Source: Seriola aureovittata (lineage: Eukaryota > Chordata > Actinopteri > Carangiformes > Carangidae). Taken from it: a stretch of 64,000 nucleotides of DNA. The notes beneath the pieces were generated by a model. The model made no database searches. It had not been told where the DNA came from and worked only from the letters and a program-made list of their open reading frames with translations. The position numbers and the translations under genes were made by a program. Where the stretch lies: assembly GCF_021018895.1 (NCBI RefSeq), contig NC_079375.1:2690560-2754559 (forward strand), given 5' to 3'. Positions 24,601-38,678 of the stretch are shown piece after piece (position 1 is the stretch's first letter; every line of letters begins with the position of its first letter).

Positions 24601-25919
24601 TGAGACGTCTTCCTGATTCACTTGATATGTGGCTGTGGACGTACCAATAAACTCAATGGTAAAGAACATTTGTAATACTGCACAATGCACAACGCAGCCT
24701 GGATGACAAAACAAAAGATAGATACTGAGCTCTAAAATTTCCCCAAAAGGGACGTGCAAAATTGCTGTATAAAAAAGGTTCTCAAAATGGATTCCAGTTG
24801 TTCTGAGAATTATGTTCTGGGTGTGAATGATACACCTTTGCATTCCTGCAGAGCCTCAGACCGTGTGGAGATGATTTTCACCACCATGGAAACAAGTGAA
24901 CTGAAAGCTACAGACTGCACTTTGACAATGTCAGGACTTCATTACACTTTGATTCCACAAATATGATTGATCTAATGACATGATTTGTCCAGCCGTAAGG
25001 TTCCATTGGCAAATCATGGTTAACACATTAATGAATGCTTAAAGCTATCTCATAAAGTCCCCAAACAAACCATACTCCAGGGATTTTCTCCACCACGATA
25101 GGCGGAAATAAAGACATAATAATGACAGTATTGCACTATGCTATGTACTTTGTGGCTATGTAAATAAGTTTGTTGAAAGATACTGAAAAATGGGGTTAAA
25201 TGTTAGTATGTGTTGAAATACCAACACTAGATTCAACAAACAAAAAGATGCAACAGTAATTATTCAGTCAATCCATCTGCCAAAACTATGACGACGTAAA
25301 CAAGGATCAGGTGGTTGGCAGATTGAAAAATTGAATTTTCAGTTGATAGAAAAATACATACAAAAAATTTTGACATGCAGATCACCAACCAGGTCCTGAC
25401 TGGATGCTTCCAGCAGAATAAGGCCCTCACATCCATTATCTCTACATGGTTTCTGGACAGTTTACTTAAATAAACTGCAAGACCGCCGGGTCTAAACACA
25501 ACACAACACCGTCAGGACACCCAGTGGTGCATTTCCGGAAAAACTACAGGAACTGCAAGATGATAACATCAGGGACCCAAATGTTAAGGTTTGCCCGCTC
25601 AGGATTCATGCTGCTCTGGCGGACAGCAGGGGTTCAATTTAGTACCACAGTGAGGTCTAGCTTATAAATGGGGACCCCGGGAGTACATCCAGTGACATTT
25701 GGGCCTTTAGAAACACATTAGAACAGAAGCTCCCTTCTCTCCAGCTGGCTGTTTCATCAGTCTGCCACCAAGGGGTAGCCAACGCCGAACAGCTCGAAGA
25801 ATGACTCCAATGGCCGAGCCGGGAGATCCATCAAAAGCAGCGGGGAGGGGGATGATTGCAGCGCTGGCCCATCCATCTCTGAGCGAATTACAGCCACTGC
25901 GAGGGAGAAATCAACCGGA

Positions 25920-26260
25920 GAAGGGAGGAGGAAGCCAGGGAGAGGAGGACAGGAGAGAAACAGTGAGAAGAAAGGGAGAATATTAAAGAGTCAAGAGAAA
26001 AGGAGAGTGGAGGATATGAGGAAGGAAGGATGACAGGGATGAAGTGCAAAGGACATGGACAGAGGGAACAACGGAATTGATGATGGAATAGATGAGGCAC
26101 AGGAGGGGAGAAAATCGACAGAAGAAAGGAGATATAAAGAAAAAAGGAAAAGAAATGAATTATAATGAGAAGGAGGGAAAGACCCACGGGGAGTTAGAAG
26201 GAGGAGGACAAGAAGCAGGGAAGGATGGATGGAATGAGGGGAGGATGTAGATGGTGAGAG
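25920..26260 (+). repeat. polypurine tract (degenerate GGA/GAA)
   Basis: About 340 bp in which the plus strand is overwhelmingly A and G, with GGAGGA and GAAGGA blocks but no fixed period. The opposite-strand reading frame (Ser/Leu/Phe/Pro-rich) follows from composition and is not a gene. Confidence 0.75.
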
Positions 26261-27310
26261 AGGAGACTGGTTAGGCTACAAGGTGACAAATGAGCCCAAT
26301 ATAAAGTCTGTTCTCCCACCTCCATCCAGCCGCCATCCTCCCCTCCGCCTCCAGACGATGAATTTGTGAGGAGGCCGAGGACAAAGACATCGATCATCAA
26401 TCTGATGTCCAAAAACAAACCCCGGGTCTACAGACAACCTCGTCCAACGGCTATGAAAAAAACAATACTTCCTCATTTATTGACACAAGGCTTTCTCTTA
26501 AGTCCGTTTCAAGAGGGTCATGAAACTCAACCACCCAGACGTCTCACTCTCAGCCCCCAAAACTGCCTCAATCTCAGGGGTGGGGTTTAGAGAGAAGAGG
26601 AGCTGATAAAACTGAAGCTGGTGGGCGTCCAGGGGGAGGGAGTTGGTACGAACCAGCGCACAGCCACAATCACCTGTCTAAGCCTTTTATCGACGGCGGG
26701 AGATGGAATGAGAGGATTTAGCTGGAGATCTCTCCTCATAAATCCTCAGAGCTCAGCAACCTTCCACAGTTTAAGGCTTTAGATCACTTTCAATGTATCC
26801 CAGTTCATCCTTCCGCTTTGGGCAAAATGACGATACAGAGGACACAGCAGACTCAGATTTGACGTACTTACTGTCAAAATATACAGGTGAAGTACTCTAA
26901 CAGTTTGTCATTTGCATCATTTTATAATCAAAACTAGCAATTATTTTTTGGTATCTTAAAAGGCTTCCAATGGATTTTGGCTTATGATCCTTTATAGCTT
27001 CATAACAGGTTGTATATGTTGATGAATGACGAGCAGTTCAGCTAAAGAGCAATGGTCCCTTTTATTTAAATAGATTTTATACCTGAAGATGTCAAACCCT
27101 CTAGTACTTCCCTAGAAAAAAACGTATTATTTACCTTACTACCACTCCATGTGCCCAGGCAGGGCTTTAGTAGTAACTGGGCAAAACAGGAAACCACCCC
27201 AAAAGGATGCACCAAGGATCCCAAACCCTAGATCCCAAAAACCCAGGGTTTTGAAATTGTATATGAAATAATTATAACAATGCCGAATATAATGAACACT
27301 ACACGGCTAT

Positions 27311-27480
27311 AGGCTACGTCCACACTCAAAATGCAAATACAATTCAAAATGCCTCACTTCACACCTGGTGTCCACACTACTCCAAAGCTTAAACAGAGAC
27401 TTTTAGAAACACTGCTGCTCCTGTTTTAGTTTGAAAAATACAAAGTGGCTCTGACAGCAGCCACAGCTGTGAGTTCCTCA
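27311..27480 (+). mobile_element. MITE family E fragment
   Basis: GGCTACGTCCACACTCAAAA matches the terminal repeat of the fuller copy at 52.9-53.4 kb. A second GTGTCCACACTACTCCAAAG follows. Diverged and truncated. Confidence 0.55.
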
Positions 27481-28934
27481 TGTTAAGTGATGAACTGAGT
27501 CTCTACACAACAGGCAACATTAGTTATATTGAAATGGATTTTTAAGGTAAAAAAAACTACCCAACAAGTTCAATAAATTAACTTATATCTAATTAACAAG
27601 ACAATAGTTTGCACAGCATGCCACATTCATAAAGATAAAACAGATTTACAAGTTCAAAGACAAAGAAATACACATAAGGAAATGTTTCTACTGAATATAT
27701 AGGGAAATTATAAATAAGCATTAGCAGTGAAATGTATTCAATTACTAAAAGTGGAAGTAATGGTGAAGCAGTGATCGTCTCAGAAAGATAAATGGCAAGG
27801 AAAATGAAAAAAAAGGCAGTTTTCAGTCATTTTGCCTGAGCTTTCAGTCTCTTGTTGAACACAAACTGTATTTCCTAGTAATTACAGCCATGACATGAAT
27901 GTAGTAACAGATAGGTAGAAGATAGCAGAACCTGTAAACTGCTCGTGGAGTACGTGAACTAAAGTACTTTTAACTTCACACCTTTGTAACTCTCTCAGGA
28001 GGCCTTTGGAAGCTGGTGGTAGGGCAAATGTGTTCCAACAGGGGGCACCACACAACTGTGTGGGCCTGATCTTATGTTCTATTAAGATGTGTGTGTACAG
28101 CATCACTCAGCCTGGTTCTTGTGTTATCAGTGTTGTGGCGACCCGGCGACACCGACATGATGAGAAAGCTTCCCGGCTTTGACGGAAAGATAATTGGAGC
28201 ATGAAGAGCAGCACAGATCCACAGATCCAGTTATTACATCTGACGGGACTCTGATAACCCAGACAAAATAACTGATTATCAGCCGTTAGGATTCTCGATC
28301 TCTGCTAATTAAAATCTCTGTTGTACAAACCAGACGTCAGTTTCCGGCACTGTTCCACCACAAAGCACCAGGAAACATGGAAGTCTGGGGGGGGGAGGGT
28401 GGATGCTGTTTACTGCTCCTCCTCTCTCTCTCTCTTTTCAGCATTAAATGTTAAAGTGGGAAACTTCAGCTGCTCTCCAGAATAAACTACCTCTGGAAAG
28501 CCACTGCATGGTGCCGCTTTAAAATTTTAAATATTTAAATGTCAGTGTTTCCCCAATAAATTGTTTTAACTGAGAAATGTTCTTTATTCTTTCAGTTATC
28601 ATTTTATTATTTGTGATGGTGTTACATGTTTTTATCATTTTATATGAAACTGGTTTACTGTATTGCTCTGCTTTCTTACTTTATCATTCTGTTTTTTTTG
28701 GTTTTTAATTTAGATTTTCTGAAACAATTGATTTTACACTTGTACAGTATTGTTGTTTCTTAATATAGTTTACATGTAGTACATAAGTTATTTCATTATC
28801 ATTGATGTTTTATTTATATATTACATTTTCTCAACTTTGTTTCAATTTCTGTCCGTTTGATTTTGTTTTTCCATTTTTATTTTACTTTTTAAAACCTTTT
28901 TAATTAATTAATTAATTAATTTGTTTATTCTTTT

Positions 28935-29400
28935 TTAAAAGGTCCCATATAGTCTAAAAGTAGATGTCCATGTGGTGTTTGATTATAGATCAGGTCTAGG
29001 TTCTGTATTAATACTGTGAAAGTATCAAAGCCTCAGTCCACAGAGAAATGCACACAGCCTGTATTCAGAAACTGAGCCATAAAACCAGCCGTCAGGACTT
29101 CTGGAACTTTGTGATGTCACAACAAAGCAGTCATCACTCTCAGTTATGCCCCAAGCCCCGCCCACCTGGGCCCACCATCCAACCTTGCAGGATTTGGTTG
29201 GTTTTAAGAACCAAAAACCATCTCAGTGTAGTTTTACATCTCCTCTCTCAGGCTTCTCTCTGGAGCTCTAGTAAAAACAGGTCAGTGAGCCAATCAGAAG
29301 AGAGAAGGCTCTGAGCCTCTCTTGGTTCTTAAAACACAAATATATCTCCTTATGGATCAACACTTCAAAATAAAATACAGGAAAATTGTAAAATATGGAC
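28935..29400 (+). mobile_element. TTAA MITE family A copy
   Basis: It begins TTAAAAGGTCCCATATAGTC and runs through the CRE-like TGATGTCA, the CCCCGCCC box and one CCAAT box to AATATGG. The palindrome is disrupted: one arm was lost and the segment order differs from full copies. The right TTAA is not preserved. Confidence 0.85.
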
Positions 29401-29557
29401 TGTTATTATTAACTGTTTCTTTTACACACATTTTCTTTTGCAGTTTTTGCTGAATATTATGAACATTGACATTTAAAGTGTGATTTTTGATCTTTAACTG
29501 AACATACCTGAAATAATCAAACATGTACTGATCCAACATGTACAAATATGTTCAGTT

Positions 29558-29559
<2 letters not shown>

Positions 29560-29605
<46 letters not shown>
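29560..29605 (+). repeat. (CA)n microsatellite
   Basis: 46 bp of CA repeat. Confidence 0.95.
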
Positions 29606-29606
<1 letters not shown>

Positions 29607-32494
29607 CAGTGAAGCATTAAACACAGCAAAGATGTATGAGCGGCAGACTGCAATGACTTTTCTGTGACATTTCTGTGGACAACTCAATACCCATCTCCGA
29701 GGTCCCAGCTGGTGGCCGCGGCGTTACTGCGACACTGCACGTTTGTGTGATTCCCCAGACAGCCGTGGACGTACACTGACAATGATCACAGGAAAATCTC
29801 TCTGCTGCACAACTACGCCGGAGAGTGTGTGTGTCGTTTAGTCAGTGTAGATGTAGATGTTAGGAGTGCAGGTGCATGTGAACTGAAACATGGATATGGA
29901 CATCAAATATATCTGAGCAGTTATGATCTACAAAACACAACGATTTTCTATATAAAATGCCAGATGGCACAACTAAATGTCATCGAGGAACATCGAGAAC
30001 TGTCGAAGGCTTCACCTGCTGCCTGACACCGTCTTCAAAACATGGCCTCACCCTACTGCTGAGACCGCGCACAGACTGTAACTCCACCGGTCTTGGACTG
30101 CAGCTGGTGACAGCGATTCTTCTTCTGCTCAGGTGGGGAACTCCATCTTGCTTTATAAGTCGCTCCTGCTGCCGTGCACACCTGGAGGCAGACAGCGTGT
30201 TCTGATATGCCGTCTCTTTTCTGAACCAATTCGTCTGCCTCCATCTTCAGTTACCATCTCTAAACACGGATAAACTCGCTTCGGCGCTTCACCTTTTCTT
30301 TTTTGCTTTTCAGTTCCCTCCGCTCCAGATACAAACACACACACCTCCTCACCTAGGTCACACACGCGGAGAGTTTTGCTGGATGGGTGGGGGAGTGTGT
30401 CTGTGAGAGGGAGAGAGCGAGAGGAGCCAATTTCATGCCGCCGTCTTGAAACAATACATCGCCCACCCCAACCTGTGTGTCCAGTGTTAACATCCTCTGT
30501 TGGTAATAACAGCATAGCCAGTGTGCTCCACAGAGTAAGACAAGCTACTTGACTTAGCTGCAGTGATATGACTACCTCTTGTCCAGTTAGTGAACGTCAC
30601 GTACAAGCTTAGGCTGAACTCAAACTTGTCCTGCACACACACATCTTCATATATTATATTTCACTTTTCAGATGAGTCTATTAAACTTTGGATTATAATC
30701 TACAAATACCTACACATGGAGTAAATAAAAATGCTGGTTACATGTTGCCTATCTAAGTGCTAAAGGGAGAAGCAGGTGGTAAAGGGGCATTTCATTTTTT
30801 GATATTTAATTCTACAGATAAATGTCAAAAACTGTAAATTAAGACACAAAAGACAAACGCGAATAATCCTATCTATAATGATGCTGAGGTCATTCAGTCA
30901 TGCGACGCATCCTCATGGACGCCGGCACAAAAGCACCGCTGCCGGAGGTTCTAGGGGAAACACTGATTTCAGCTTCACAGAAAATGTCTCTACTTAAGTT
31001 GAGGGTTGCATTTATCAGCTGTTTTCACTGTTAATCCAGTAATGTTCTGATTAACTGATTAGTCTAAATTGATTCAACATCTTCCTGTTTATATTCCACT
31101 TAACTAAACCAATACATGAACGGTACACACTCATTGTTACATAACCCTGGAAGCTTTTCTACATCTACAAACCTATGACGTGGTGATGCAGAGGGCCCAG
31201 TGCCACTGTCTCAGCAGCAAACCAAACTTATCTATTCACACCTGAGTAGTTCAGGACCACCCAGGCCAACAGGGATGACCCTGCTGCTTCTGCTGATGGC
31301 AGTAAAAAGGCATCAAAACACGTCTTCCATTTTCCATCTACCAAGCCTTCAGTGTACTGTCAGCTCACAATGGGAGCTCGGGCTGAGTGACAAAGGCACA
31401 GCACAACACTGCCATCATCAAAAACCTCCCAAAAAAAAAGGAAGAGGGATCAAAACCCTGCTTTCCCTTCTCCCGCGGTGCTGAGGGATGTGTCTGTCAG
31501 AGAAAAAGGAGAAGAATCTCAATGAAAAGAAAAAAGGTTTTCTGGCTCTTCCGTCTCTACGGATCCAAGTTCAGCATCCTCAACCCGGGAATGAAATATC
31601 ACCCAAAAAAAAAGTTTTCTTACAAGCAGCAGCTGGATCTGATGAACAGGCATTACTGTAACAGCAGGGAAGCTGAGATGAGGCTGAGTGCAGGAAAAAC
31701 TCAATCCTAATCCTTTTAGTAGGTGATTCCTCCCTTGGATCAAATTGCAAAACATCTGAGTGAGGCCATTTTTATTTCAGAAATATATTCAAGGTGGTTT
31801 AACAGATATTTTGGGTTGGTTAATGGACACAATAGTAAATTCCTCAAAGAAAAAACTGAAACTCTCAACTGAACATTATCTAACGAGAGCATCTCCACTC
31901 AACAAACTAGGAGCTGAAAGCTTTTGTTCAAGGGCACAAAAGCGGCAAAATAACCATCTGGTCTGCCAAGACATGAACTGTTCTCTGGGCTCAATTTTAG
32001 AAAATCTCTGAGTGGGTTATTTCCTGCTGCTTCCTCTTCTGACAGACAGTCTCAATGTCTCAATGAGGCAGCGAGCAGACTGCCAAATGCCACCACAGGA
32101 AGAGATCTACAGCGTTCACAGGCATATGGCGCTGTTTATGCAACACCACTTGAGTTTACTTGTGCTGAAAAAACACATCTGCTCAGCGCAGCCGTGTGAC
32201 AATGAGCCAGCACTGCACCCACAACAACTCTGGAAAGTTTTAGCATCATGTCACGGCACAAAACAGGCTTTTAAAAGCATTACAGTAGGAAATGGGACAT
32301 ATCAAAGGGTAGCAGACAGAAATGAGGTGGTCTAAAATCACGGCAGCACTCGTCACAGCCACTTTCAGAATGACCAATTTCAAAAAGCACTAGATATAGT
32401 TGGAATTGTGATTAAATACATATTCTTTAGATGGATATAAATGTGTTTATTTTTTTAATAGAAGCAGCTCTTGTTAAAAATCTAATAAAACTAT

Positions 32495-32580
32495 TTCGAA
32501 CAACCAGTCCTGTAACCTGAACAACCTTCTAATACGACCCATACGAGTGTCTCCTGAAATAGCGCCCATACTGCGGCTGG
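32495..32580 (-). repeat. dispersed repeat family D (GCGCTATTTCAGGAGACACT)
   Basis: The minus strand shares GCGCTATTTCAGGAGACACT and a following TATGGGTCGTAT-like stretch with the plus strand at 56.94-57.06 kb. Only two copies in the window; non-coding. Confidence 0.65.
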
Positions 32581-34477
32581 AGTACTAGACCTTGGTTGCC
32601 ATGGTTGCAATAATAAAAATGCAGACTGTACTGAGAGCAACGTACCTACCTTCATTGCAATGGTTGCTATAATAATGGTCATGGTTTGGTTGGGGTTAGG
32701 GAAAAAAAAAAAAAAAAAAAAATCACAATTTGGGTTACTTCCTCAACATTAGACGATCTTTGTTGCCATGGTTACAATAATAACAAATGATCATGGATAA
32801 TAGAAACAACAGAAACAACTACTACTTTCACATGTACTGACTTTGTTTCTTTTTATACTTCATCAACGACACAGTTCCCTTTGCTCCTGTCATCATTACT
32901 ATGACCAATAGATGTCGCCTAGCAACAAAACCTAACTACGGGTCATAATAACCTGCTGCACAGACGACCTGTGTGATGTGACGTAGGTTATTGATGTATT
33001 TTCCCGCTGCAGCTCTAATTACCTCACGTGGACCTGGGCCTCATTATTCATTCAGTGCAGCCTGATTATTTAGGATATTAGTGTTGGATTAGAAGCCTGC
33101 ATCAATTCAAATCAGCATCAAAATTCAAAATCTGATCTAAAAGTTATTATTAGTAGAGACACGGGAGCAGCTGATGTCACGAGACAAACATCCAGACATG
33201 AAGTGCACATAAGAAGACAGCAGACCATATACACATCATGTGACTGCAGCTGCAGGAGGAACCATGGCGAGCGTCCAGCAGGAGACTGAAGCAGTGGACC
33301 GTGTAATTACCGTAGACCATACAATTTCTGGAGCTCGTCATGCAGCTATACTGAGCACAGTGAAGAGTCCTCAGGTCTGAGCGTCATGGAGGAGAGACAC
33401 ACAGTCACAGTTTGGCCTGAAGCGCAGACCTCTACAGTCTCTTCTGTGATTTTAATCTCTGTTTGACTTTAGTTTACTTGGAGATTTTGCTATAAAGTTG
33501 AGAAGCGTGAAAGAGTTTTTATAAGAGATCAAAAGTAATCTGTGTTTGTTGTTGATTGAAACAAGTAGCATCCACCAAAACAGGAAGCTTGAAACTTTTA
33601 GTTCATCTCATCTCTTCTCCATCCCCAACGATAATGTATCAATAAAACTATGACAACAGTTACCTAACACCACTGAGTATTATAATAACTTAAGAGGCTC
33701 AGGTAGCAAATTAAATGTGCCCGAAAAAAAGGAGTTGACTAAACACATCTAAAAATCAATGATAAAACTAAGGATAAATTAAGTAATTGCTTCATTTATT
33801 TACTTTAAATGAAGTTAACTTCTCCACTGTGAAACCATGTTACTAAAATATATTTGCACAGCCATGCTCATATCTCTGTGCATTGGCCTGTATTTCAACC
33901 TTCACTTGGAACAGGGAGATCTGAACTCTGCACCTCAGAAACACCATGGATTTACTATAGCTACATTTACAGTGTTCATACACTGAACCAGGGCTCAGAT
34001 AGATCTCAAGTCTCTCACAGAACTAAAACTAATATGAGTAATATGAACTAATATAACTAACTAATATGAGATAGTACAAAAGACAAAAGCCGTGGAGCTG
34101 CGTCTGCTGACCATTTAAGGAAACAAGATTTAGTATAAACTGTGGCTCTGCACCACTCAACCAGGAACAGAGCCTCATTTTCTGTCTACAAATTGTTTCA
34201 ACAAGACTGTCAGGTTCATGAAAACTATCAGACAAGAATTAAAGAGCTCCAACAGATGCACAGTTACACGCCATCACACCTGGCCTGAAACTATTTACTG
34301 TCTTATTTAGTGGAAAAGGAGAATCACATATATATTCTACACATTTTGTCCTGTTTTGACAGTTAAATGCATTGATGGGGAAACATCTGATTATACTGTA
34401 CATTGTGGTCATTTTGAAACTTAAGTATAAAGTAACATTTTGGTTGAATATAAATCCGTAGTTTTCACTTCTGAACG

Positions 34478-34868
34478 AATGAGATCGCAGAAACAAGCAG
34501 CTGAAGCGAGACAGGGTGTCTGGGCTCGGCCTCAGAGAGAGGGTGAGGAGTTCTGAGTAAAGCCACATCACAAGGAGTCAGTGTAGGTGGTTCAGGAATC
34601 TGTTTAGGATGCCTCCTAGGCGCCTTCCTTTAGAGGTTTTCCAGGCACATCCAACTCCCCAGATCCCAGGGTAGACCCAGAACTCGCTGGAGGAAATACA
34701 TATCCCATCTGGCTTGGGAACACCTCAGGATCCCCCAGGAGGAGCTGGAATACTTAGCTAAAGAAAGGGACGTCGGGAATACCCAGCTTAGCCTGCTGCC
34801 ACCGTCACCCGACCCCGGGTAAGTTGAAGTTGTTGGACGGACGGACGGACGGACGGATGGATGGATGA
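34478..34868 (+). pseudogene. Rex3 (RTE clade) LINE, 3' end with GGAC/GGAT tail
   Basis: It matches the fish Rex3 3' end in order: GAGATCGCAGAAACAAGCAG, GGCTCGGCCTCAGAGAGAGG, GGATGCCTCCTAGGCGCCTT, GGGAACACCTCAGGATCCCC, CTGCTGCCACCGTCACCCGA, then a (GGAC)n(GGAT)n tail. The encoded remnant (GMPPRRLPLEVFQAHPT) is the ORF2 C-terminus, with in-frame stops downstream. Severe 5' truncation is typical of this family. The tail marks the insertion end. Confidence 0.9.
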
Positions 34869-34875
34869 CTGGAGA

Positions 34876-34953
34876 TACAGTACCAGTCAAAGGCTTGGAC
34901 ACCTTCCCAATCACTTGAATGAGAATGTGTGCAAACTTTTGACTGGTATTGTA
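34876..34953. mobile_element. very small Tc1/mariner-like MITE (78 bp)
   Basis: TACAGTACCAGTCAAAGGC at the left and, in reverse, TACAATACCAGTCAAAAGTT at the right, both flanked by TA. These are Tc1-like terminal repeats with almost nothing between them. The flanks GGAGA/TCTCC extend the palindrome by five more bases. It abuts the Rex3 tail. Confidence 0.75.
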
Positions 34954-36465
34954 TCTCCATCCATAATTTTGAGAATTCTTTAACTACACTGGAGTTTGTT
35001 TTTTCAATTAATCAATTGATTGTTCAGTCTTTAAAAAAAAAAAAAAGGCAGGAAAAAAGGCAGCGAAAAATGTTCATCACCTGTTCTCAAAGCCCAACTT
35101 GGCGTCTCTTGAAATGCTTTGTTTCATGCGACCAACAGTCCAAAACCTAAAGTAATTCAGCTTACAATGATTTTTAAAAAAAACAAACAGACAAAAGCAC
35201 TGAATTCTCACATTTGAACATCTGTTCCTCGGAATATTTTGCCATTTTTGTTTTAAAAGTAAATTTATCACCATAAAATCATAATAAAAACAACATCATC
35301 TTTGCTCAGGAAGGTTTGAGCGATCAATATTTAGTGAAAAAACTCCAGCTGTGTATCATGGCTTTGCTGGATCTTGGCATGGTCAATCAATACGTGATCA
35401 ATACCTTATTAAGTTTAATCAGGTGTGTTTGTGGTGGAATTTAACAGCAGCAGGCACTGAGGAGGTTTCAGATCCAACATGAGATTCAATAACTAAGCGG
35501 CAGAATGATTTCGATCTTGGTGGTGATGTCTGGGTTAAACGTCCCTGATTCACTCACAAAGTGTGTGTAGTCGTGGACCTGTGAGGTTTATGAGCAGTGA
35601 GGCTTTCAAGTCAGAACCAAGAGAGTCTTGCATCTTTAAAACTGAAGCAAATCCAATTAACCGGGACTGAATTAATCTCTATCAGCAATCAGATCTCCTC
35701 AACCTGCCAGACACTGAATTAAACTGATCACGTTCAGCCAGTGGCATATCAATTAATCCTGCAGCCAAGACACAGATCCCAGGAACTCAGTATTCTGGGA
35801 GCGCTCTCAGTTTACCACAATTTCATTTGGAAATTCTAGAACGTCAGGCCTCTGGCTCTAAATACTTCCCTCCGAGGCTCCGAGAGTGAAACTGAGCAGG
35901 TAACAGTGATGGAGGTCAGATCACATTCACAACATCTGACCTCAGATTCATCCTGATGCTCTTATTTGTTCAAATGTCTGATTTAAATCTTTAAAAAAAA
36001 AATGCATTAGAGTTTCACCTGTTGATTCATTTTGAATTTCTATTTAATCCTCTCAAATCCAATATCACCGTCAGCCCTGATGCACCAGACTGTGCATCAA
36101 AGAAATCATTCAAGATTTTGAGAAATAATCTATTCACTGTTTGAGTCAGATCAATACCAGTTTCATGTTTGTCAGCTAAATATGAACAGATAAAAAGCCA
36201 GTTAGCTTTTTACAGATATAACTGATGTTTCAACCACTAACCAGCTAACCTCCAAAACCTGACTCTTCTAACCTGACAGTGTTAGATGCCAATTAATTCA
36301 AGCTGTACTACATCACTACAGGATGTGAAATCAACCCATAAACTATTAATGCCATTTTTATTCATCATGAGTTCTGTGTTCTGCAGTTCCACCAATCAGG
36401 AGGTCGGAGTGAGGTACAAGGTGGGGGTGGAGCCAAACTGTAGACTGGATCACTCTGCTACTCAA

Positions 36466-36492
36466 AGGCCATCATCATCATCATCATCATCA
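36466..36492 (+). repeat. (ATC)n microsatellite
   Basis: About eight ATC units. Confidence 0.95.
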
Positions 36493-37329
36493 CCACCTTT
36501 GGTAATTAAAGCAATGGTACGTACGCACACACCTTTATAACTGGGTGATGTGTGTGCAGCAGTCGGCCATTATTGATTCAGCCCACACTAATTTTCTCCT
36601 CTAAGTCTGTAATTTGAAATATTCATAATTAAAAAGCAGAGATTAAAACACCTGCCTCTCATTTGGTTAAAGTCATTTGAGGCTGTGGCTGTCGGGACCG
36701 AGCTCCGCAGCCCAGCATCAGAGTGATTCTAACACCACAGACGTGTTGTATGTGTTGGGACTCACATTTACTAACCTGCACATGCACCAACTCGCACGTG
36801 CTACTAAAACAAAGACCAGAGAAACTCGATTACAACACACAGAGAGGGGTGTGGCTTCGTTCTCTGCTCTGGACGCCATTACTCCATTGTATCTTTACAT
36901 AGAAAATAGTTGTTTGCGGCTGTATTATTGTTTAAAATCTTGTTTACAGAAACTTCGAGAAGCTAAAATGTTTGGTATGTATGCTTGGTAAAGGACTAAC
37001 TAACTGATCATCAAAGAGCAAAATTAAAGTCACTTGAATGTTTTCTGTTGATTGAATTGAATAGTATCGGCACAACTTGAACTCAGTAAAGACACAAAAA
37101 AAAGAAAAAAACTGGCTGTTCCAGATCAACTACTTTCTTCAGTGATCATCCCAAGGCTGCTCCACAAAATTATTCAAACAAATTTAGGTATCCTGCAAAA
37201 GAAACCAAGCATTGGTGACCACCCACCTGTGACTGTGCCCTACCTCAGTGACACCTGTGTTAAAAACCTATAACATCAAATCCTGTTGTCAGCCAAGTGT
37301 CTGAACATGTTAATTTACATTAACATGTA

Positions 37330-37393
37330 GGGGGGGGGGGGGGGGGGGGGGGGGAGAGTTCTGCATACTCAGAGCAAAAAAAAAAAAAAAAAA
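37330..37393 (+). repeat. poly-G run followed by poly-A run
   Basis: About 25 consecutive G, a short unique spacer, then about 17 A. The G run may be a quadruplex former and is an assembly-length risk. Confidence 0.9.
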
Positions 37394-38184
37394 GAAAGAA
37401 AAAAAATCAGATTTCATTTTCTGGCTGAGAGGTTTTGGACTGGTCAGACTTCAGCGGATCAAGAGTCGACACAAGAGAGTGAAACCACGAGTGAAAGAAG
37501 AGCTGATCTGATGCAGATGTCTGCTCATGTTCCTGACAGACGCTCGGTAGAAACTCTCCTGAATCACTTCACTGCACAAAACTGGCAAAAATACAGCATT
37601 TGCACCTGTCACTCAAGATCTCTCCAGTCTTTACTGAAATGTGATGCCAATCTTCGTTCAGCACTATGTAGCACATTTTTGGTTCTTCGTAGCCGTTTCA
37701 CCTACTGCATGCAAGATCATTTACGCTGTAGAGGTCAAGGACGAGAGTCACGGGCCCAGTTTGGACAGTTCATCAGTGTAAAGAAGTTAATTTTAGTTAT
37801 ATCATCAGCTACGTGCTCATTCTGATCCCATCTGCACTGACTGAGCTGGTTATTTTAACCTCTCGAGCTCGCCCTAAATGTCACCCGCTGATGATATTTC
37901 TACTGTCAGGACGGAAACTTCTGCTCGTGTGTGTGGAAAAGTTGCAGTTGCACTTTTTAAGAACTCCAAGGTAGCGAGGGAGCACAGAGGACACACACAC
38001 ACGCAAATATGGAGGTGGTGCGTTAAATTCGAAGACACCTACTCAAACAAAGTCAGTCCTCAAAAAGATGAAGTTTTAACTGTACGCTTTTTGGCAGGAA
38101 ACTGGAGAGGAGGATTTGGTCCAAATCATCTGAGTGAACAGAATATTTATTTGAAATCACCACTGCTTTTTTTGGGGGGGTTGC

Positions 38185-38678
38185 TTAAAAAGGTTTCATA
38201 TAGTCTAAAAGGTAGATGTCCATGTGTTGTTTGATTATAGATCAGCTCTAGGTTCTATATTAATACTGTGAAAGTATCAAAGCCTCAGTCCAAAGAGAAA
38301 TGCTCACAGGCTGTTTTCAGAAACTGAGCCTTAAAACCAGCTGTCAGGACTTCTGGAACTTTGTGATGTCACAACAAAGCAGTCACCGCTCTTAGCCACG
38401 CCCCAAGCCCCGCCCCACCTGGACCCACCATCCAACCTTGCAGGATTTGGTTTTGTTTACCTGAAATCTGCTATATTTTTATTGGATCACTTAGAAAACC
38501 AAGCAGCCAACCAGAAGAGAGGCTCAGAGCCTCCTCTCTCCAGAGAGAAGCCTGAGAGAGGAGATGTAAAACTAATGTACATTGACATGGTTTTTGGTTC
38601 TTAAAACCACAAATGTATCTTCTTATGGATCAACACTTCAAATAAAACACAGAAGAAGAGGAAAAGATGGAGCTTTAA
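38185..38678 (+). mobile_element. TTAA MITE family A, near full-length
   Basis: 494 bp from TTAA (38185-38188) to TTAA (38675-38678). It contains the CRE-like TGATGTCA, two GC-box-like runs (CACGCCCC, CCCCGCCCC) and a partly deleted CCAAT palindrome. Confidence 0.88.
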
